A stretch of 64,000 bases of DNA from Sclerurus mexicanus (lineage: Eukaryota; Chordata; Aves; Passeriformes; Furnariidae). Position 1 is the first letter of the stretch, and every line of letters starts with the position of its first letter. Of the stretch, positions 1 to 13,246 are shown one piece after another. Both the position numbers and the translations under genes were made by a program. The notes under the pieces were generated by a model, which was not told the origin of the DNA, ran no database searches, and was given only the letters and a program-made list of their open reading frames with translations. The stretch spans positions 434,907 to 498,906 of the forward strand of contig VWZF01004011.1 of the NCBI GenBank assembly GCA_013396755.1, written 5' to 3'.

Positions 1-1391
1 CAGAATACCTGTCCTGCTGTCACATGGAAACGACTTTGTTGCTCAAGTTAAATAAAGAGTGTGCAGTACTATCACTGTAAAAGAGTCAAAGAAACAGAAT
101 GGACTTCACTAAAGTGATAAGGTAGAGAGTTACACTTGCATTTCCTTGGGGAAATCGTCTAATAAAATACATCGCCAATATTTTCTAAATCCCAGTATCT
201 CTTACTAAGTTAAAGAATATAAAAGAAAACCAAACCCAAGTGTACCTCAGTCTTATTCTTTTCTCCTGCATTAATTGTGATTACAGGCAATTTACAAGCT
301 GTGAAGTATTTTGCTGAGCTCACAAAAGACTCTTTGTTCTCTTTTTTTCCTACTCGGTGAGGTGCTGAATCGAGGTGGGTAATGCCACACTTCAGGCAAG
401 TGAATGCAAGGTGTGGAGGGAGCCGTAACCCTAGGTGGATGTGTGGGAGGGAGTCAGAGACAAGCTGCAACAACCCCGCACTCTGCTTTGGAGTGTATTG
501 CCCCAGTCTGAATAGCAGGCTGTATTGCGTCAAGCCCTGTGGTCAGCTGTGATAGAGATATACATTCCACAGCAAAGACTGCTGACGTAATGCCTTTCAG
601 TCTGCCGTCCTTGTCCCCCCTTCCCAGCTCCCCTTCACCTGCAGCACTATTGCCCTTGGTGTTCAGTAGAACTGCCTGTGCCATGGACTGTTACAGCAGG
701 AGACCAGTATAAAACACCTGCCTTCTTTGATGACTTGCTCTCTGCTCTAGCAAAGTAACAAATGCAGCAACAATTTAAAAAAAAATAAAAAAGGAAATAA
801 TTAAATGATAATCTTACCCTCTTTTTAAAAAACTGAAAGGCTGAGCACTTCTTGACTGGAAATCCATTCATGTCTTTGTTGACCATTTTCCACAGGGAAA
901 GGTACACAGTGATAGATCCAGTGTGCCAGTGTGGCACTTGCTTAGTGCATCTGTTTTCTTCTGTATCCTTTCAGTTAATGAAGACAGAGCAGGATGGGAG
1001 ACTCACCGGCACAGCTTGGGCAGCTGTCCTTTACACATTCATCCTGCTGCACCAGCTACTGCAGCAGCAGCAGCAAGCAGCAGCCGTTTCCAGCTTTCAG
1101 ATGCAGCTTGATATTAGCTTCTTAAAAGCATCCCCCAAATACACTCACTCCTGTAAAATCCTGTGACAGCTTTCAGATCACAGGCAGCAGATCTCAGGCT
1201 AAGTGGGTCTCACATAAACCCAGGTCCATCCATCCTGTGGGTGCTACTGGTACCACACGCTGTATAAGCAGAGAGGCTCCTGTGCTCAATTTGCTATTCT
1301 TCTTCAAGGTGGTGTGATTCACTGCTGTTGGAGATGAGAGCTGGTTTTGATTGTGCAAATTCCAGTGGGAGCTGCAGTTCAGCAACAGCAT
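1..1391. other. Unique non-coding DNA, no gene seen
   Basis: No open frame here looks like a known protein and no transposable element is recognisable. The stretch 360-690 is richer in G+C than its surroundings. It holds a CRE-like TGACGTAA at 583-590 and a TATAAAA at 710-716. The spacing and the absence of an obvious downstream exon make a real promoter unproven. A short (CAG)n run lies at about 1062-1085; it is too short to count as a distinctive microsatellite. Confidence 0.6.
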
Positions 1392-1422
1392 AGAGGAAGA
1401 GAGGAAGAGAGAGAGAGAGGAA

Positions 1423-1473
<51 letters not shown>

Positions 1474-1496
1474 GGGGGGAGAGAGAGAGGGAGGGA
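1392..1496 (+). repeat. (GA)n microsatellite with G17 run; 105-nt homopurine tract
   Basis: Every base from 1392 to 1496 on the plus strand is A or G. The tract begins with irregular GAGGAAG units, becomes a pure (GA)n run at about 1429-1462, then a run of 17 G at 1463-1479, then returns to GA. Long uninterrupted homopurine/homopyrimidine DNA of this kind can form intramolecular triplexes and is prone to slippage. The exact copy number should be treated as uncertain because such runs are often mis-sequenced. The GA- and CT-rich open frames on both strands here are artefacts of the repeat. Confidence 0.97.
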
Positions 1497-4400
1497 TGCA
1501 CAGGCAGAGCAGCTGAACACAAATAACCATACAAAGGATAGTAGGAAGGCTCAGGGAAAGATGTGCTGAAAGGCAATATCTTTCCCTTGGGAGAGTGACA
1601 GGGGTAGCTATCCTTTTATATGTGGACAGTCTTTGAGTAAAAAGAAAAAAGACATGGGTCAATTTAAAAAAAAAATGTTCTTCTTATGTTGTTCTTCTTG
1701 CAATATTTTAAATGGTGGTACTTTGGAAAAAAGCCCATCTGATGATCAATGAAACACTGGCTTATGTGACAGGACATGCTGTAGACAGCTGTGAAGTTCA
1801 ATGAGCTTAAAGGAAACCCACAGTTCCTAATAAAATACATTTACTGCATGTGCTGCAGATAAATGTGAGGCAAGCAGACACAGACAAATTCTTTCAGATC
1901 CTTCTGTAGAAACATAGATATAGAGCTTTTAAAACCAGAAGGGTTATTTCATTACAGAAAAATAGGACTGAAAAGGTCCTGAAAGGACACCTTATTTAAC
2001 TTCCTTTTTATTAGATTCAATTGAATTAATTTTCACCAAGTCCAGCGAATCCAATAACATGTGTTTAATTAAACTGTAAAGTACCTTTTAATTAAGCTAT
2101 ATTTTCCAGCAAGGTCTGAAAAATAGAATCACTTCTTCTCAGCCTATGTTTAATAAACCTCAGTTCCAAGAAAAGACCTAATTTTTAGTATTGATCTGGC
2201 TTCTGATTCTAGCCATAGCATTCTGTCCAGCCTTTCTCTGTGAGGGTAGTCAGCCCTGTAGTACAAAGTATGCTTGAGGATACTGGTCTAATGTAAACCA
2301 GTTATTTCTCAAGCATCTCTATGGTTAGGTAAAAGACTGAGCATTTCACATTTTCCAATGAAAGCTGTTTTCACTAGTCCTTAAAAATATCCTGTCACTC
2401 TTCCCTGTCCCTTTTATTCCTTTTTTTTTTAAGATCCTTGAAAAATAAGAGCACCTATGCTGTATATCCTATCCTAGAGTAGGTTTCTCCTTATTGCAAG
2501 TAGAGGTGAACTCATGAACTTACATCTACTACTATGGCTGTTCCCCTTTTTCAAGTCAGCAATGTGTTTCCCGACTTTCTACCTTTAGCCCTCAATAATA
2601 GTTTGTAAGTAATTGAATTTGGCTGCACTCATACTAGACTTGGAATTTCTTAAGGATGTAATTCTCATACTAACTGTCATGTCATTCATTCTAAACCTCT
2701 TTTTCTTTTTCCTCTTTCCCCTTCNTCCCCTCTCTGTCCTTCACTATCTTTTTCCTTCCCTTTCTTTAATTGCAGTAGTCACAGTAGTCACAATAATACT
2801 CTTAGAAATATCTCTTGGGCCCAGGATGAAAATCCTGTGGTGGGGGGAAGGTAAAGCCCTATTCCACTTCAGAAGTGAGAATACTTCTTGCAAAGCTACA
2901 GTTCAAGGTTCAAGCAGCACAAAAGACATAATTTTGATTTTGGGTGTTCTTACAGGACTGTTGGAAGCAGTGGGCTGAAAAGCCTATATCTCATAAGAAT
3001 TGTTTCACTTTATATAATTGCCACTGGAGCAAAGAGAGAGGGCATTTTCCGCACTGCTCCTCTGTCTGGGGCTAATGGATTTCACCAAGGAGCAATTCAG
3101 CCCAGCCTTTGAAAACTGACCAGCGATTCAGAGTGCGTAGCTAGAGGGACACTGAGGGATTTTTCAGAAAATATGGAATGCTCAACATACTTGAGCCAGC
3201 CTCCCTGAAGTCAGCACCACTCTCCTCCATCTTGCAGCCTGTCCCTCAGTCTCATTGATCTCTTGTTAATCCTCCCCTGTGCTTTAGAGCTGTCAGAGCT
3301 AGGTTCTGGTCCTTATAGTACATAATGGTCAGTAGCCAATTTTTACTGGAGGCATACCTCAGTACTCTATTCTGAGCGCCATATGCTTTACTGGCTAATG
3401 TGACACGCAAGAAAACTATTGTCAAAAAATGACTTTCACTCAGGCAAACCAAACAGCTTGCTGTGCATGTACATTTATTTTTGAGATCTTTGATCTATTC
3501 AGCCACAGCTTTGATCTGTCTCTCAGCCTCAGATATTTCTTCTAAGGACTTAGCACTGTCTTCTCTTTCACAAAAGCATTTGTGTTGCCTCCATCTCCAC
3601 TATGAGATTTCCAGACTGCTTACTGAAACACCAGTCTCCTTTCAGCCTCCTAAACCTGGTGCCAGGTCTGTTGCTGTGAGTGGCAACTGCCCCTGTGAAT
3701 ATATCTCATGAGTGCTGGTACCAAGCACTTGACCTCCAGATCTTTTTGACTACTAATTTTACTTGAGTGTTGGCCTCTTTTTGCAGAACAAACTATGCAC
3801 TTAAGAATACTTTTATTGGAGAGAAAAACTTTCAACTTCTTTTAAAGTAGCCTGATAGTATTAAAGTACTGGAGGAGTTGTTTTTTTGAGGCAGGTTCAT
3901 TGCTGCAAGGGCAGTGAGCTAGGACACTATCCCTGAATCACATAGAGCCCTTCTTGGCCTACTCAGGATGTCCACATTTTGATAAGAATTCTACTCAGCT
4001 GAAATTCTTTTGGTTCTGTGTCCTTAAATGTATTTATTTGCAAACATTTTTTTTTACTATAGATATCAGAGGGTTATTCAATGCCTACAGAGCTTATATC
4101 TAGCACACGAGATCAAAAATCTTAAAGAGGAGCAAAAGGGGAACACCACTTATTTGTTTTTACACCAGTAGTCAAAGATTTAAAGTCAGAGATATTTTTT
4201 CTAAGAAAAAGCGCTCCACTTTATTATAATGCCAAAAGCATGGCTTCATAATTAAACTTGAAATAAGCATAAAACTCTGTGTTCACTGCATTTAACTTCA
4301 ATCAAAAGGCATAAAAATTGAGTAGGAAAGTAAGAACTTGAGCCAAGCCAACCCCCTCAGCAGTGCTTTACTGTGATTGTCATGAAACACCAAGGGCTTT

Positions 4401-4873
4401 CATCAGCTTGGTGGCCTGCCAGATATACCAAGCACTTTAAACAAGTCCTACAGGTACTTCATGCTTTAATGGCCTTTAGCAGTTTCCATTAAATTGTCGT
4501 ATAATCACCCAACAATAAACCAAATTTTTTGTTAGGGCAGTCAGGAAAGAAATACACAGATATTCTAGCTACAAAATTTTGGAGAGTTGCAAAACACACA
4601 GTAGCATTTGACTCCCTGTGAGGCAACTTCATAGGAGGGCATGGAGGTTTTTTTATTGAAGATTTGCTTTAAGGGGTAATATAAGCTGAGATTGACATAG
4701 TATGCAGAGGGCACTAAGCATGGACCAGAATTGTCATTCTGTTGTGCCTTTAATGAACACAACTTCCCAATAATTGCCCTTGCTTTTAAATGCTTGCAAG
4801 TGTAATGTAAGAGATAACTGGTGGTAAATCAGTCCAGGGTGTATTGGGGAACAAGTAGTTTACATTGACGAGT
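1497..4873. other. Unique non-coding DNA, no gene seen
   Basis: AT-rich single-copy sequence with no recognisable exon, RNA gene or mobile element. The open frames (up to about 120 codons) have no familiar motif and are of chance length. The block at about 4200-4520 is rich in AT homeodomain-type words (TAAT, ATTA) and lacks repeat character. I mention it only as a possible regulatory sequence. Confidence 0.55.
2695..2768 (+). repeat. Pyrimidine-rich tract containing one undetermined base
   Basis: A stretch made almost wholly of C and T with short TTTTTC and CCCC runs. The only ambiguous base I found in the window (N) lies inside it at 2725. The ambiguity probably reflects low-complexity sequencing or consensus trouble. 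The open frame crossing it has an unknown residue and should not be treated as coding. Confidence 0.7.
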
Positions 4874-5680
4874 TTCACAGATTTATAGGATAAGATGAGT
4901 TGGAAGGAACCCATCAGGATCATGAAGTCCAACCCCTAGCCATGCACAGGACCATCCTGAAGAGTCACACCATGTTCCTGAGAGTATCATCCAGATGATT
5001 CTTGAACTCTGTCACACTTGGTGTTGTGACCACTTGCTTGGAGAGGCTGTTTCAGTGCCCAACCACCCTCTGGTTGAAGAATCTCTTTCTAATATCCAAC
5101 CTAAACTTCCCCTGACACAACCCGGGTTGACAGCCCTAGGGTCCTGTCACTGGTCACCGCAGAGAAGAGGTCAGTGCCTGCCCCTCCTCTTCCCCTCACA
5201 AGGAAGTTGTAATTGCAATGAGGTCTCCCCTCAGTCTTCTGCAGGCTGAACAGACTAAGCAACCTCAGCCACTTCTCATACAGCTTCCCCTCAAGGTCCT
5301 TCACCATCTTCATTGCTCTCCTTTGGACACTCTCTAATAGCCTAATATCTCTCTTTTATTGTGGTGCCCAAAACTGCCCACTATATTCAAGGTGAGGCTG
5401 CACCAGAGTGGGACAATCCCCTCCCTCGACCAGCTGGCGATGCTTTGCCTGATGCCCCCCAGGACAGGGTTGGCCCTCCTGGCTGCCGGGGCACTGCTGA
5501 CTCATATTCAACTTGCCATTGACCAGGACCCACAGGTCCCTTTCTGTGGTACTGCTTTCCAGCATCTCATTCTCCAGTGTGTATGAATATGCAGGGTTTC
5601 TCCATCCCAGGTGCAGAAGCCGGTACTTCCCCTTATTGAACTTCATAAGGTTGGTGATTGCCCAATTTTAATCAAATACA
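4874..5680 (-). mobile_element. CR1 LINE fragment, 5'-truncated, minus strand
   Basis: This is the 3' part of a CR1 (chicken repeat 1) non-LTR retrotransposon in reverse orientation. The 3' end lies at the left, where a degenerate octamer tail (TCCTATAAATCTGTG read on the minus strand) is followed by the typical CCTTCCAAC block. Minus-strand translation of 5359-5646 gives the C-terminal part of the CR1 reverse transcriptase, including MKFNKGKYRLLHLG and ending at FWAPQ, where a stop interrupts it. The remaining coding part to the left is broken by further stops. The copy stops at about 5664-5680, so it lacks the endonuclease and the RT core and cannot be active. CR1 copies are typically 5'-truncated without clear target duplications, as here. 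The 3' region resembles the copy at 56.6 kb, so the two probably belong to related subfamilies. Confidence 0.95.
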
Positions 5681-8600
5681 GCCTTAACAGACTAATCCTT
5701 CTGAAGAGTTCTGCCCAGAAATGTGACACAGCCAGAGGCACTGGGCTGTCCCCTGCTAGAGCACTCCAGCCTTTCCTTTGCCTGACCCAGTTGACTAGGC
5801 CAGCCTTTCACAGCCTGTGCTAGCTGAATAAAAAAAGGAGATCTAGCTTCTCTACAGTGCTTCAAACTTCTTAAAAATGGCTTATAACAGTTTATATACA
5901 TACACAATATCAGAAACAATTTGAAGGTCTGATAGTCTGAAGTTCTTCCAGGTCTGTAAGCAATTGTTCCATATTTCTTAGGTGAGATGAAATCCCCTTC
6001 TGTGCAGCTATATGTAGTTCCCATTTCTAGTCTACAGAGAGCTGGGGATATAAAACCTGTTCCACAGCAAGAAAACATCCATCTATATCCTATAGGCCGC
6101 AAAACAATCACCAGAAAATAATGAGCTTTGCTTGCTGCTGACCTGAGCAGAATTCAAACTGTGAAAATTTCCATGACCAAGATCGGTTGGTTTAGCTACA
6201 GTGCCTAAGAGGGTAGCTGGTTTTAATTTTTGCATACTTGACTTTCTCTGTTTGATTATTTCAGGCATCTCATTTCCTCGAGTATTACTTAGAGGAGTGA
6301 TGAAAATAAAATGACACATGAAACCATGAAATGAAATAAAACTGACGTTCACAAAAGAGAGAGAAAGAGGAGATCTGGTTCTAAAGCAAGAAAACTTCAC
6401 TGGAATAGACAGAGATGCTTTGTTTGTACCAGGACTCTGTTTTTCCCAGAGAAGTCCAATCTAGGAAAAAAAAAACTAAACAGGAGAGAGGAAGGTCATC
6501 ATTATTACTGTAGGCACTTAATTAGATTTCTTAACTGTATCTTGATTGATCTCTAAAGTTTTTAGAGATAGGGAGCCAAAAAGCAGGAGGGGCGAAATTG
6601 AATTTTATGGAAACCTTATTGAGTCAATAATTTTCCCTGGATCCTTTTTTCATTCCTTGAATCCATTCCCAAAGCAAACCCTCCCTTCAATCCCATCAGT
6701 GCCTTTATGGCAGGGTCTGCAAGAGTCAATGCCAGGGCTGAATGAGCTCTCTGTGCCTGCTTTCCCTGCAGTTCTCCTTGTTTCACCCACAGCGCCCCAG
6801 CCTTGGCTGGCACTGGCACTGGCACAGCACTTCTGTGCCACAGCCCAGCATCTGTGGGATTTTCCCAGCTGCTAGCAAGCTGTTGCTGGGTGTGGGATCC
6901 TCGCCAACAGATAGAGCCTGTTAGGTAGCCTTGCAGGAAGCCTGGAGAGAAGTAAAGCCTCTACCACACGCCTTTGCAAATGACACAAAAAAGCATTAAA
7001 ACTGAAAAAAAATGGTCTTATCATGACTATATTTCACTCACACTTTCTTCCTTTGCTATCTACCAGTATAGGTCTGTATCATAACATTTACAGGGATGGG
7101 GATTTATGAACCATACAGCTCCTGAGCAGACAGGAATTGGTAAAGATACAAGCTGGGACAGATTTAAGCAAATCCATGGTGGTTTTGGAGTGGCTTAGCA
7201 GCTGCCCTGGACTGAAATCCAGGGCTACAAATCATTAATAATACATAGTTACCCAGAGAAGACTTGGTCTTAATTCTCCACCACTGGCAACTCAAACGCG
7301 GAATCATTCCCGGTTTTAGATGACACCAAAAATAAGCACACTTTTTGAAGAACATCATCATTTTGCACGGATTTGGTAGTCTCAGCTTTCTACTGAAGGT
7401 TCATTCAAATATATGCATTTTGTTTAAAAAGGAAAAAAACCCCACATTTAGGACACACACTTCTCTAGGACATTTGCCACTGCTGTCAAGGTGGAAATGC
7501 TGTTCATTGTCCTCATCAGGCTCAGCATGCATGCTTGAGTTCTCATGCTGTGGAAATCTGCTTGCTCTGACTAGCAGGTGGAGAAATGAATTACAGCAAC
7601 CATCCCTCTAAGCAAAAAGAAAAAAAAAAATCTACTGGCTGTCACAGTAGTTAGGTGTGAGCTTTCACTGTCCTTCACTTTTAGAGGGATCTTTTTTTGT
7701 CTACAGATCAGCTAATATTGTCTGTTCTTCTGCCAGGGTGTTGTTTTATCTCTGCTGTCTTTTTCTCATACCACAGAGCCATTAGGCATGAACTGTACTG
7801 GATTGCCCTAATGAAACCAAGTGATTGCCCTGTTCAGCTTTTGCTGCTCCCTCTCCCTAGCCAGCTCGCCCATGAGGGAGTACCTCTAGACATGTCCTTC
7901 TTGGGACTTCTTCACCATGTATTCTGTGTCAGTGCCTCTACACTCCCTGTACTGTAGCAGTTTCGATCTGCTTATTTAAAAAAGCAATCCAGTAGAATGG
8001 AAATTTTCCAGCTACTCCAGTCAAGTGACTAACTACATTCAACTTGGAACCTAAAATTCCTTTGTTTCACTCTTCATTGCCATACAGAAGACAAATACCC
8101 AATGGTACAAAGTCAACATGGTACATGTACAAAGTAATCAATAGCATGCAGTCCATGTAAAAAGGGCTTGCTTATGATTCTTTGGCATGGAGATGAGGAA
8201 AAGACTCTGATATGATCAACATCAACTTAGAAATATTCCCAAGAAACCTGATCCCCCAGAAGTATCAAATGAATCACAATTGCTCATTCACTCCTTCAGT
8301 TGGTTGGGGAGAGGGACATGGTGAAATAGCTTATTAATGCTGGTTCATAAAATCTAAAAACTGCAACAGCCCACATGCGGTTCAGTTACCGTGGCTGCCA
8401 TGTAGGGGAGACAGAGCCAAGATCCACCCAGCCTCCATTGCTTCTCTCCCAAACTTGTAGCTCCACCATTTCCCACTGCAGTCAGACCCAAGGTATGAGC
8501 TGTCTGTGTAGGAGTGTTTGCAAGCAGTATTTCTCCAAGGCAGTGTAACATTGATGCACACATTCTGATAAACTAAATCATCATCTATCCCCTGCAAAAA

Positions 8601-11600
8601 GGCAAACTGAGTGGAAATGCTGATGCATTTTTGCAATATCACTCCAGGTCTGCCAAGTAGTCTTTGTCAGCTTCTAAGGCCTGAACTAAGCAGTGGTAGG
8701 GTTCACAAGAAGATGTGACATTTTCAGGGAGAAAGGGGGATTAAGTTGCCTCCCCAGAAGAATATGCTTTTTTGAATGCTTAAAGATGCTTGTATCAGAA
8801 GATATTTGTGTACAGCTAATTTGAAAATATCCAGGTAATGTTACGACTGAATTCCTTGACTCTATTTTCACAGTAAACTCAACTATAGCAAACCTCCATT
8901 TATAGCAAGGCGAATTACAGTCACTAATTGTTTCATATGTGCAATGTGGGAATTGCAGTTTCATTTATAATGAAACTTTGATTACACTATAATTGTTCTG
9001 GCATAAAAAATATTCCATTTTCAGAGGCTTCTGCTGTGTTTTCAGATTCTGTCTGTGCCTGCAGTAGTTTTTATATTTCTTGACTAGCATTGTGCAATCA
9101 CATATGTTTAGGCTTCCCCAGAATTGTGAGTCATATTGCCTGATTCTCAAAAGCTGGACAAACTCAATGGAAACACTCTTCTTCAGGTGGAAAAACAAAC
9201 AGAAATGCAGTGTTTTGGGTAGTCTCATAAGTCCTGACTGTTCTGTACAGAATCCCAGGGGAAATACCAGCTGCTGCTTTTTACTTGGCAAAATTCTGCA
9301 CTTTTACAGGTTGTCTAGTGCTTTTCCTCTTACAGAAAGCCACTGTTCCCTTCCAGAAGGTGCTTCTATGACTTTCTACTGGAGTTTATCTAGTAATTAC
9401 CTACAAAGTATGAGCATGCCTGCACTGAACATCTGGAATGAGAAGACATTATTGAAAAGACCTTCACAAATACGTTCCTAAGGTAATTGAATGCATAAAT
9501 CATATTCCTCATGACCTTCTCCCTCCTGTAATATGTTTTGCTTCATGCTCGTCCATGAAGATCACCCCCAGGTAGTTATTGGCACAATTTTGAATGTTAC
9601 AGTTTTTGATATTTTTTCCTGTGTGTTTGCACTGGTGAGGCAGTAGTTTAGGACTCTGAACTGTTTGTAGCAGGGATCTAATGTTGTTCGTTTTCTACAT
9701 CTAATGCCTACAGGCCTGAGATCTTCATGGAATAATACATAATAATAAGCTGAAGTTTATCAGCTCTGCTTCCTTTACAAATTTTCCAATGTCCTCTCCT
9801 ATTACAAGGGAAAACTGTAGATATCAGGTGGCATAGGAGGGGAGCAACTCTACACCTTAGAAACCCTAGGGTAGACACACATAGTACAGTGAAGGAAGAA
9901 GTATTTGTAATTAATGTCAACAGATATGGGTATGAAGTGACTGACAACAATGTGTAGTTGTGGCTCGAAGAAGGCAGACTTGCACCTGAGAGCAAGGGTG
10001 TTGTTTCCATGTCACTGATATGAGGACTGAACTGTGAAGTGAATATTCACATCACTGGAGTGAGAAGTATTCAATTTCCTCAAGATAAACTCTCAGTAGT
10101 CTGAAAGTGTGAAGAAAATGTGTCAGGCCACTTTCTGGGCATTCTTTTGTGAAAATGAAACAGGTTTCTAAGATATGAAAAAATTAACACCCCAAATGAA
10201 GCTGTTTTGAGAGATGACTTCAGCCTTTTCGTATTAAGCACTCTTCCACAAAAAGACTTGATTTTTTCTGAGTAATAGCTGTAGGCATGAGTAGTAATAT
10301 GCTTTAGGATTTAGCTGGCATTAACAATGGATTTTTTTGTGTGACATACCTCTGCATGAGGAAAACTACCATATTAATGTTGAAAAGGGGAATAACTTTA
10401 GACTGGATTATTTAAAGGCTTTTCCTGTGCTTCCATTTTATAAATACTAATGACATGTTCTAAGGCTCATGTTATAAATCATTCTTGTGACACAGGCATT
10501 CACTTCTATGTATTTGAGCACTACACGGAACAAAATGTGTAACTATTTTAGAAGATCTCAGTGTTTTCAACTGGAAAAACTGGTACTTTTAAAAGTCTGT
10601 TCATTCCTACATAGGACCTGCAAGCTCCTGAAAATCTCAATGGTGGGAGTCTGGTGCCATTAAAAAATCTGTCTTCAAATTTCTTCTTTTCTTCTGTGGT
10701 TTGTGTTTTATTCTGAAGGGCTTTCACCAGTCTTATATTTATCTCCTTGAAATTCCAGTAATTCTGCATTCATAGAGGCTGAATTTATGGTAAATACATC
10801 TGCATCTTTCAGTATGTCATTGAGTTCCAGGTAGGCTAAAAAATCCTCTGATCAGTTATGATAAATGTCTTTGTTCAGATAATGTAAAAAATATACTTTA
10901 ATAAATAATGTTAATGCTGAGGTACATCCCATAATTGATTATGTCCAATTGTATTCTTCATTGAACCTAGAGATATCTGATGATGCTGGAAAAATATAAT
11001 TAGCAAATTTAATTGTAATCTATCGGAAATCAAATTAACATATGGAAAATTATTCAGATAATGCCTTAGGAATCTAAAGAGAATTCTTATTATGTTAGAA
11101 TGTCATATGCCAGAGACAGCCATGAAAAAAAAGGTAAAACTAATTAGAGCATTTCCCATAAAAAGCACTTTTCATTACAATGTTCCGTATGCCAAAACTG
11201 AAGCTATTCACAGAAAAGAGTTGGTTTTAGGAAGTCTCAGGATAATTCAAATTCCAAATTGTTAAAATGCCTCACTGGCTCTGTAAAATGAAAGTCTTTT
11301 CTGACATAAGATTCATTTTTGTTCCAACAATTTTCATTACTATATCATGAAAAAGGTTTAAAAAATAAAAGTCACTTACCAGAAAAACAAATCATGCTTT
11401 GAGTAAAACAATCTTTTTTATTATTATGACATTGCACAGATTTTTTTTTCTTTTTCTTTTTGTCCTGAGTGAGCTTTGCAATCTCAAAAATTCCTACAGA
11501 TCAGAGACCTGCTTTGCATTCAGCTCTTGCACACAAGTTAGCATTTGATTATCTCAGCATACTATACCATTGGTTTTAGTTAGGAGTCATGAGGCAATGT

Positions 11601-12921
11601 CAGTATTGTAACATCTATTCAAACTTCCAAATTCTTTATTTGGAGGCATATATTTTTAGTGTTTCTTTTCAGATAGATGTAAGTTTAAAATGGTTAACAT
11701 TTTGCACTTCACTCCGTCCCCACCCAGACCTTATTACATTATAAGAGTAGAGAGTAGCTGTTGTGTGATGGTAGGCCTTTCTTTATCATCCAGCAATAGA
11801 TAGTTGATCCATCACTGTGTATTTCATGCGCAAATCCTTTGATTTTCTGTTGTACATTTCCATTGTTGTTTCCATGATTTTTTATATGCAGTTCCTTTGA
11901 TCTTAGATAAATTAATTTGGATCCACAAGTAATTGACTGAGTTTCCTACATAAAAGCATTTAATATACTACTTTTTGAACCCTCTCACATGCTAAGAGAA
12001 ATGTTAAAATTCATACCACGTTTAGCAGAACAGCAAATCTGGGCTTGGGTATATTCAGACAGAATTTTAAAAGTAATGCCTATGCAGGTTGCTTCTCAAC
12101 TACTCACCCCTTAACTGTATGTCTTTAGTGAATGCAGTGGTGTTGTCATGGCCAAAGAGGAACTGCCTCTTCAATAACAGCTCTGAAATCAGTGCAGAAA
12201 CTACATGATAAAAGCAAAGCCTTGACCTTTACACAGATCCTTATCATTCACCAAACCTAAACATCAAAGCACTAGTTCAATGTACGACTAAGACACGATT
12301 CAGAGGTAACTATCGGCTCTATCAGCTTCAATTTTACAGGATTTTGTTGTGAGAGCAGCCTGTTCCCAAACTGACTAAGACTTTTGGTCAAGAGTGAGGC
12401 AACACCTGTGCTGTGTGTTGAGGCAAGACACAACCACATTTAGGGTTGCTGGCTGGCAAATGCCCTGGGACTCTGAACCAGCACTGTTATCCAGTGCTAC
12501 ATCTTGGCTTTGAGTTCCATGAGTATATGGTTGCTACATATTTGGTTTACTCAAAGTGCAGACAAAGCAATTTCCCTGTATGACATGTAGACCCACCCAA
12601 AGTGATTGCAAGAAGGGCTTGTACCCCCTTCACCAGCAGCAGATGCGAAAGTCCTCACAAGTAGGAAAGAAGCAGACACTAAACACAAATGGCTGCTGCC
12701 TCTGGACCAGCGATACAATGAAACTATTGACAGCTGTTCCACCATCCCTGTAAAATAACTCACTCTTTATCTGGATGGGCATTCAACTAACTACTCACAG
12801 GGCAGTCACTAGATTTGTGCAGGTACCATGTCATTGATTTTGGTGTGTGGCATGAGTCACAGCACATGGACATGCGGAGCCAGTAAACATTAACATACCG
12901 ATACATATCTACCACTTATTG
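5681..12921. other. Unique non-coding DNA, no gene seen
   Basis: More than 7 kb without a recognisable repeat or gene. The open frames (up to 139 codons) show no known domain and fit chance expectation. The stretch 6670-6900 is somewhat GC-richer. The stretch 10930-11260 is very AT-rich with many TAAT/ATTA words and no simple-repeat character, which could suit an old conserved enhancer but is not evidence of one. An 18-base word beginning at 9947 recurs at 13832 without flanking similarity. Confidence 0.55.
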
Positions 12922-12926
12922 ATGGA
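12922..12926 (+). repeat. Left target-site duplication of the solo LTR (ATGGA)
   Basis: The five bases ATGGA directly precede the TGTTAG start of the LTR. They recur exactly at 13316-13320, directly after its CA end. This is what a retroviral integrase leaves. A duplication of 5 bp is compatible with ERVL-type or some ERV1-type elements. Confidence 0.85.
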
Positions 12927-13119
12927 TGTTAGAAATAGAGTTGGGGTTTTGCTGAAGCCAGCTGCATGTGTAAAAAGCAGAGAGGGAGGATGGGATAGTT
13001 GAGTTTGTGGCAGTTGGAATTTGGGGTGGTTTGAACCTGTTTTTGGCATCTTTTTTGTGGGGGTGGGGGTCTGGGGCAGGTAGGCGGATCGGGCCAGACT
13101 GTGAGCTCCCTAGTACCAG

Positions 13120-13169
13120 CCAATGGGAACGGCAGCAGGGACCCCTCCGGCTGGGACAGGGTATAAAAA
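13120..13169 (+). promoter_or_regulatory. LTR core promoter: CCAAT and TATA boxes
   Basis: CCAAT at 13120-13124 and TATAAAAA at 13162-13169 are about 40 bp apart inside the LTR. Transcription would be expected to begin about 25-30 bp after the TATA box, near 13190-13200, which marks the U3/R border. The box sequences look intact, so the LTR could still act as a promoter or enhancer for neighbouring DNA. Nothing in the sequence shows that it does. Confidence 0.7.
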
Positions 13170-13240
13170 CCTCTGGTTCTTGCTGGCCTGTGTCTGTCTC
13201 CTAGGCCAGAGGGAACACACCAATTCAGCTGAATTTGTTA

Positions 13241-13246
13241 AATAAA
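13241..13246 (+). terminator. LTR polyadenylation signal AATAAA
   Basis: AATAAA lies about 45 bp after the expected start site. It is followed about 20-30 bp later by T- and GT-containing sequence, as expected for the R/U5 border of a compact LTR. Confidence 0.65.

Noticed and set aside
583..716. Promoter from a CRE-like site (583) and a TATA word (710)
   Set aside because: The words are short, the spacing is not diagnostic, and no exon or CpG island follows.
1062..1085. Expanded CAG repeat
   Set aside because: Only about four perfect units plus interrupted ones; not an unusual length.
1194..1662. Ser/Leu/Pro-rich and Arg/Glu-rich open frames on both strands
   Set aside because: They are translations of the (GA)n/(TC)n microsatellite.
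5356..5646. 96-codon minus-strand frame as a host gene
   Set aside because: It is the C-terminal part of CR1 reverse transcriptase in a truncated fossil element, not a host gene.
5692..6111. 139-codon minus-strand open frame next to a CR1
   Set aside because: It starts outside the CR1, resembles no retroelement protein or host protein, and is of chance length.
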